DNA of 64,000 bases from Clostridia bacterium. GTDB taxonomy: Bacteria > Bacillota > Clostridia > Oscillospirales > Acutalibacteraceae. Below the pieces are notes generated by a model, which was given only the letters and a program-made list of their open reading frames with translations, had not been told where the DNA came from and searched no databases. A program made the translations under genes and the position numbers. Shown here in pieces: positions 60,080 to 64,000 of the stretch. How positions within the stretch are numbered: position 1 is the stretch's first letter; each line of letters starts with the position of its first letter. The DNA is taken from assembly GCA_900767025.1 (NCBI GenBank), contig CAAFXS010000062.1:11874-75873 (forward strand). Direction: 5' to 3'.

Positions 60080-61843
60080 ATGACAATATTTGATGTGCTG
60101 ACCCTGATAGGCGGTCTTGCTCTTTTCCTGTTCGGTATGCAGGTGATGAGCTCCAGCCTTGAAAAAATCAGCGGCGGAAAGCTTGAAAGCATACTTGAAA
60201 AAATGACAAACAACCGTATCAAAGGCGTTTTGCTGGGTATGGTTGTAACTGCGGTTATTCAGTCCTCCGGTGCCGTTACGGTAATGGCGGTGGGCTTTGT
60301 TAACAGCGGAATTATGGCGCTGAGCCAGGTAATAGGCATAATTATGGGTGCAAATATAGGCACCACTGTCACTGCCTGGATTTTGTCACTGACAGGCATT
60401 GAAAGCTCAAATATTTTTGTCAGCCTGCTGAAGCCAAGCTCATTTGCGCCCATGCTTGCTCTTGTGGGCGTTGTCCTGCTTATGTTTGCAAAAACCGACA
60501 AAAAACGCAGTGTCGGTAATATCCTTATGGGCTTTGCAGTGCTCTTAATCGGTCTTACAACAATGAGCACCTCCATGTCAGGCCTTGAAAACGACCCGAA
60601 TTTTACAAGCATACTGACAAAATTCTCTAATCCGCTTTTGGGTATTGTTGCAGGCTTTATCCTTACAACAGTTCTTCAAAGCTCATCAGCGTCGGTTGGT
60701 ATTCTTCAGGCGCTTTCCAGCACCGGTGCAATCACCGTAGGCGCCGCCTTCCCCATAATTTTGGGTCAGAATATCGGCTCCTGCACAACGGTTTTGCTTT
60801 CCTCAATCGGTGCAAACAAAAATGCAAAAAGAGCCGCCTGGGCACATATGGTATTCAATGTTATCGGTGTTACCCTGGCAATGATTATTTTCTACGGCGG
60901 CAACGCACTGTTTGATTTGCCCATTGTGGAAAAAGCGGTAAATCCTGCCGCCATTGCAGTAATTCACTCAATATTCAACATTTTTGCAACAATCGTTCTT
61001 TTCCCCTTCGGCAAGCAGCTTGAAAAGCTTATGTATATCCTTGTTAAAGAGGATAAGCAGGAGGCACAGGCACAGCCCGAGGAGCCGACTCTTATCGACG
61101 AAAGATTTATCATTTCTCCCTCCTATGCTATTGACAAAACCAAGGAAAAATGCGATGAAATGGCACTCCTTGCCAAGAAGAACATTTTAATGTCCCTGGA
61201 TTTTATAAAAATATACAACCGCTCTAAAGACGAAAAAATCAAGCAAAACGAAAAAACTCTTGACGCCTTTGAGGATGAGTTGGAAACATATCTTGTAAAA
61301 ATCAGCACATTAAATCTTAACTTAAACGACTCTCTGCGTCTCAGCAAGCTAAGCCACGCCATCAGCAACTTTGAGCGTATCGGCGATTACGGTGTAAATA
61401 TCCTTAAAACAAAGAGGAAAATGCATCAGGATAAAATTCATTTCAGCGACGAGGCAAACAGAGAGCTTGATATAATGGCAAGCGCTGTTAAGGAGATTAT
61501 TGACAAGGCAACAACGGCATTCATCAATGATGACGAGGAGCTTGCACAGTCAATTGAACCTCTTGAGCAGGTAATCGACAACCTTAAGGCCGAGCTGAGA
61601 GCACGCCATTCACACAGAATGGAAAAGGGTGAATGTACCGTTGAAAACGGTATGCTGTTCTTTGACATAGTTAACTCCTTTGAAAGAATTGCAGACCACT
61701 GCTCTAATTTGGCAGTTTGCATTATCGAGCTTTCACAGGGCAGCTATCAAACTCACAGCTACCTTAAGGGTGTTAAAAATGCAGGCAACAAAACATTTAT
61801 GGAAACCTTTGAGGAATACCTTAATAAGTACGCTATAAGGTAG
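60080..61843 (+). CDS. Na+/phosphate cotransporter family protein with PhoU-like domain
   Basis: A 587-residue protein. The N-terminal ~330 residues hold the two inverted Na_Pi_cotrans repeats with QSSGAVTVMAVGFVNSG and LQSSSASVGILQALSSTG (the QSSS motif), about eight to nine membrane segments in all. From ~345 a soluble, helical PhoU-like domain follows (ESDEF-type helices, FERIGDYGVNIL and FERIADHCSNLAV repeated). Sodium-driven uptake of phosphate with a regulatory PhoU part is the expected role. RBS GAGGTAG. First gene of an operon with a response regulator (9-base gap) and sensor kinase, under a Pho box. Confidence 0.94.
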   Translation: MTIFDVLTLIGGLALFLFGMQVMSSSLEKISGGKLESILEKMTNNRIKGVLLGMVVTAVIQSSGAVTVMAVGFVNSGIMALSQVIGIIMGANIGTTVTAWILSLTGIESSNIFVSLLKPSSFAPMLALVGVVLLMFAKTDKKRSVGNILMGFAVLLIGLTTMSTSMSGLENDPNFTSILTKFSNPLLGIVAGFILTTVLQSSSASVGILQALSSTGAITVGAAFPIILGQNIGSCTTVLLSSIGANKNAKRAAWAHMVFNVIGVTLAMIIFYGGNALFDLPIVEKAVNPAAIAVIHSIFNIFATIVLFPFGKQLEKLMYILVKEDKQEAQAQPEEPTLIDERFIISPSYAIDKTKEKCDEMALLAKKNILMSLDFIKIYNRSKDEKIKQNEKTLDAFEDELETYLVKISTLNLNLNDSLRLSKLSHAISNFERIGDYGVNILKTKRKMHQDKIHFSDEANRELDIMASAVKEIIDKATTAFINDDEELAQSIEPLEQVIDNLKAELRARHSHRMEKGECTVENGMLFFDIVNSFERIADHCSNLAVCIIELSQGSYQTHSYLKGVKNAGNKTFMETFEEYLNKYAIR

Positions 61844-61852
61844 GGTAAAGCT

Positions 61853-62533
61853 ATGGAAGAAAAACAACTTGTTTACATTGTTGAGGATGACAGCTCTATT
61901 CGCGAGCTGGAAATCTACGCCCTGAAAAACGCCGCCTTTGACGCGGTGGGCTTCGGCGAGGGCAAGGAGCTTTTTGACGCTCTTGAAAAAAGGATACCTG
62001 CTATTATCCTTTTGGATATTATGCTACCTACTGACGACGGTCTCCAGATTTTAACTAAAATTCGAGGCTCTGCACAGTACGGCAATGTTCCCGTAATAAT
62101 CGTAACTGCCAAAAACGGTGAAATCGACGCCGTTAAAGGTCTTGATATGGGTGCAGACGATTATGTAACAAAGCCCTTTGGCGTTATGGAGCTTGTGTCA
62201 AGGGTCAAGGCAGTTTTGAGAAGACTTGAGCGAAACGAGAAAAAGGTTCTCCGCTGTAAAAATATCGAGCTTGACGAAAACCGCCACACCGTTCTTGTTG
62301 ACGGTGCAGAGGTTGAGCTGACATATAAGGAATACGAAATACTCAAGCACCTGATACGCAACAAGGACATTGTTCTTTCAAGAGACAGGCTTATGGAAAT
62401 CGTTTGGGGCTACAACTTTGAGCAGGGCAACAGAACCGTTGATGTGCATATTCAGTCTCTGCGCAAAAAGCTTGGCAGTGCAGGTGAACACATCAAAACC
62501 ATTCGTAATGTAGGCTACAAGGTCGGTGATTAA
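61853..62533 (+). CDS. phoB: OmpR/PhoB family response regulator
   Basis: A 226-residue two-domain regulator. Receiver domain: acidic pair in VEDDSS, phosphorylated D55 in LLDIMLP, Thr in IVTAKN and Lys in VTKPFG. From about residue 128 a winged-helix DNA-binding domain follows with LTYKEYEILKHLIRN and the recognition segment NRTVDVHIQSLRKKLG. The gene sits between a phosphate transporter and a kinase gene, and a Pho box precedes the operon, so a PhoB/PhoP role with autoregulation is the natural reading. Confidence 0.92.
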   Translation: MEEKQLVYIVEDDSSIRELEIYALKNAAFDAVGFGEGKELFDALEKRIPAIILLDIMLPTDDGLQILTKIRGSAQYGNVPVIIVTAKNGEIDAVKGLDMGADDYVTKPFGVMELVSRVKAVLRRLERNEKKVLRCKNIELDENRHTVLVDGAEVELTYKEYEILKHLIRNKDIVLSRDRLMEIVWGYNFEQGNRTVDVHIQSLRKKLGSAGEHIKTIRNVGYKVGD

Positions 62534-63529
62534 ATGCTTAAGGAAACCCTGAAAAAGATGCTTGCCTTCGGGCTTTCAATTATCGTAATGACCGCAGTGA
62601 TTGTTTTGGGCGTGCTGCACAGCTATATTGACAAAACACAGCTTTTGGAGCTTGTTGTTGCACTGCTTATCGCTTTGGTTGTGTGTGTAATTCTTTCGGT
62701 GGTTTTAAGCCTGGCAATAACCAAAAGCATCATCACGCCTATCGAGGATATGAGCAAAAACCTTGATAACATTGAAAATTACGAAACCTATAACGAGCTT
62801 AAGCCCTTTGTTAACGCCCTTGCAGAACAAAGGAAAAAGGAAAACGAGCTTAACAAACAGAAAAAGCAGTTCACCGCAAATCTTTCTCACGAGCTGAAAA
62901 CTCCACTTACCTCCATTGCAGGCTATGCGGAGCTTATTGAAACCGGTATTGCCAAGGAGGAGGACATTAAGCCCTTTGCATCAACCATAAGAAAGCAGGC
63001 TTTAAGGCTTGTATCCGTCAGCGAGGATATTATCAGGCTTTCACAACTTGAGGAAAATGATGACAGTGTCGCCATAAGCTTCAGCTCGGTGGATGTTTAT
63101 GAAATTGCGGAAAAATGCGTGAAAGCCCTTTCCGTTAACGCCGAGCTAAAGGGAATAAATGTTACTCTCACAGGTGAAAGCACATTTATAAAGGGTAACT
63201 CCTCACTGCTTGAAGAGATGATTTACAACCTTATCGACAACGCCATAAGGTATAACAGGGAAAACGGCAGTATTACCGTATCCGTGGCAGATGGCGAAAA
63301 GGAAACTTTTGTAAGTGTAAAAGATACCGGCATCGGTATTGACGAAAAATATCATGAGCGTGTTTTTGAACGCTTTTTCAGAGTGGACAAAAGCAGGAGC
63401 AAGGAAACCGGAGGCACCGGACTCGGCCTTGCAATTGTTAAGCATATTGCTAAAATTCACGGTGCCGACATCCAAATTCAAAGCAAAATCGGCGAAGGAA
63501 CGGAAATATCTGTCCATTTTATAAAATAA
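62534..63529 (+). CDS. phoR: PhoR-like sensor histidine kinase without extracellular sensor domain
   Basis: A 331-residue kinase starting at the base after the phoB stop. Two membrane segments (about residues 10-28 and 37-62) are joined by a loop of only some 8 residues, so there is no extracytoplasmic sensor domain, and no PAS domain follows. A HAMP-like linker leads to the phospho-acceptor H119 in NLSHELKTPL, then the HATPase domain with N box NLIDNAIRYN, G1 DTGIGID, F box ERFFRVD and G2 GGTGLGLAIVK. The kinase should be active. Sensing probably depends on the membrane or on the transporter/PhoU partner from the same operon. Confidence 0.92.
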   Translation: MLKETLKKMLAFGLSIIVMTAVIVLGVLHSYIDKTQLLELVVALLIALVVCVILSVVLSLAITKSIITPIEDMSKNLDNIENYETYNELKPFVNALAEQRKKENELNKQKKQFTANLSHELKTPLTSIAGYAELIETGIAKEEDIKPFASTIRKQALRLVSVSEDIIRLSQLEENDDSVAISFSSVDVYEIAEKCVKALSVNAELKGINVTLTGESTFIKGNSSLLEEMIYNLIDNAIRYNRENGSITVSVADGEKETFVSVKDTGIGIDEKYHERVFERFFRVDKSRSKETGGTGLGLAIVKHIAKIHGADIQIQSKIGEGTEISVHFIK

Positions 63530-63542
63530 AATAAAAAAGATA

Positions 63543-63571
63543 TTGAAATATTTTTTGTTTTAGTATATTAT
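63543..63571 (+). promoter_or_regulatory. Promoter of the gene at the right edge
   Basis: TTGAAA (63543-63548), 17 bases, TATTAT (63566-63571), 36 bases before the ATG at 63607. No terminator is visible between the kinase gene and this promoter. Confidence 0.6.
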
Positions 63572-63606
63572 ATAGAGGTAATATACTGCAAAAAAGGGGA
63601 ATTTTT

Positions 63607-64000
63607 ATGAAGAGAAAATCCGCACTTAGCAAACTCAATATATTTTTATCAATAGTTCTTGTGGCTTGTATCGTTGCAACAGTAGTTGTTGTTTCAAGAC
63701 CTGACAAGGTTACCGAAACAGTTGACGCCTCTGCCGAAGTAGATGAAGTTGTAATCGATGAATTTGCAGCAGGTACATATGCAGGAATTGAATTCAAAGC
63801 TGTTGAAGATGTTATCAACTTCTACAAGGAAGCATATGACTATTCAAAAACCTTAACTGCACAGTATAAGGACAAGGACGGCAACACACAGACCTATTAC
63901 AAGCTTCTGGGTGAAGAAAATCTTGAGGTTGGCAACATTATGATTGACGGCTCAGCCAATGCAATGATTAACAACCTTGTTCCCGGTATCGTAGGCGGTC
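63607..64000 (+). CDS. Unrecognised membrane-anchored protein, 3' end cut by window edge
   Basis: Open from the ATG at 63607 (RBS AAAAAGGGGA) to the window end, 131 complete codons. Residues ~10-30 are a hydrophobic segment (LNIFLSIVLVACIVATVVVV) without a clear cleavage site, followed by an acidic stretch and a soluble extracytoplasmic part with VEDVINFYKEAYDYSKTL. No family is recognised from this part. The position behind the Pho operon does not by itself tell a role, since it has its own promoter. Confidence 0.75.
   Translation, partial: MKRKSALSKLNIFLSIVLVACIVATVVVVSRPDKVTETVDASAEVDEVVIDEFAAGTYAGIEFKAVEDVINFYKEAYDYSKTLTAQYKDKDGNTQTYYKLLGEENLEVGNIMIDGSANAMINNLVPGIVGG

Noticed and set aside
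1..64000. CRISPR array, prophage, insertion sequence or tRNA/rRNA
   Set aside because: No regularly spaced repeats, no transposase or phage genes and no tRNA-like or rRNA segments were seen; the only structured RNA genes found are rnpB and the Mn riboswitch.

Overview
The window looks like chromosomal DNA from a low-to-moderate GC Firmicute, most likely a gut Clostridium-group bacterium of the Ruminococcaceae/Oscillospirales kind. The basis is strong GGAGG-type ribosome sites, SigA-like promoters (TTGAnn-17-TATAAT), a bacterial RNase P RNA, Firmicute families (UPF0371, UPF0735, YetF, AI-2E exporter, LCP protein) and secreted dockerin-like proteins. I see no rRNA, tRNA, CRISPR array, insertion sequence or prophage. 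The genus cannot be named from the sequence alone.

Layout: 1-4.2 kb holds a cut M20 peptidase and a UPF0371-pyrG pair. 4.3-6.8 kb holds divergent sialic acid genes (nanA, nanE) with interlocked promoters, then a YetF-like membrane protein. 6.8-9.1 kb is a zinc-type ArsR repressor and P1B ATPase operon with a clear operator. 9.2-12.1 kb is a UPF0735-hom-lysC operon for aspartate-family amino acids. 12.3-16.5 kb holds an AI-2E family protein and a secreted subtilisin with leucine-rich repeats. 16.6-20.4 kb is iolG-iolD-iolE; iolJ-iolC lie apart at 29.4-31.3 kb, behind rnpB. Between them are a five-gene operon (TSCPD protein, clan-D glycosidase, zinc-ribbon signal peptidase, GPH transporter, hydrolase) and a P2-type cation ATPase behind a manganese (yybP-ykoY) riboswitch.

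The most unusual part is 33.1-52.4 kb. A 2186-residue and a 2729-residue secreted protein are transcribed divergently from a 636-base intergenic region with at least three promoters and several dyads. Downstream of the first giant follow a probable cohesin-X-dockerin adaptor, a secreted protein with Cys-rich and InlB-like repeats, and a 37-residue peptide with a YxxP leader-like motif. The first giant and the adaptor share a C-terminal X-dockerin module. This reads as a candidate cell-surface assembly system.

52.5-59.97 kb holds a pyrophosphatase-like/NUDIX fusion, a small membrane exporter, a nucleotidyltransferase, a GH27 alpha-galactosidase, a GH43 enzyme, a PI-PLC-like enzyme and a CehA/McbA-type PHP hydrolase. 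59.97-63.5 kb is a phosphate module: a four-repeat Pho box, a Na/phosphate transporter with PhoU domain, and a PhoB/PhoR pair. The window ends inside an unrecognised membrane-anchored protein. Inositol, galactoside and inositol-lipid enzymes together suggest use of plant or host inositol compounds and alpha-galactosides; that link is inference.
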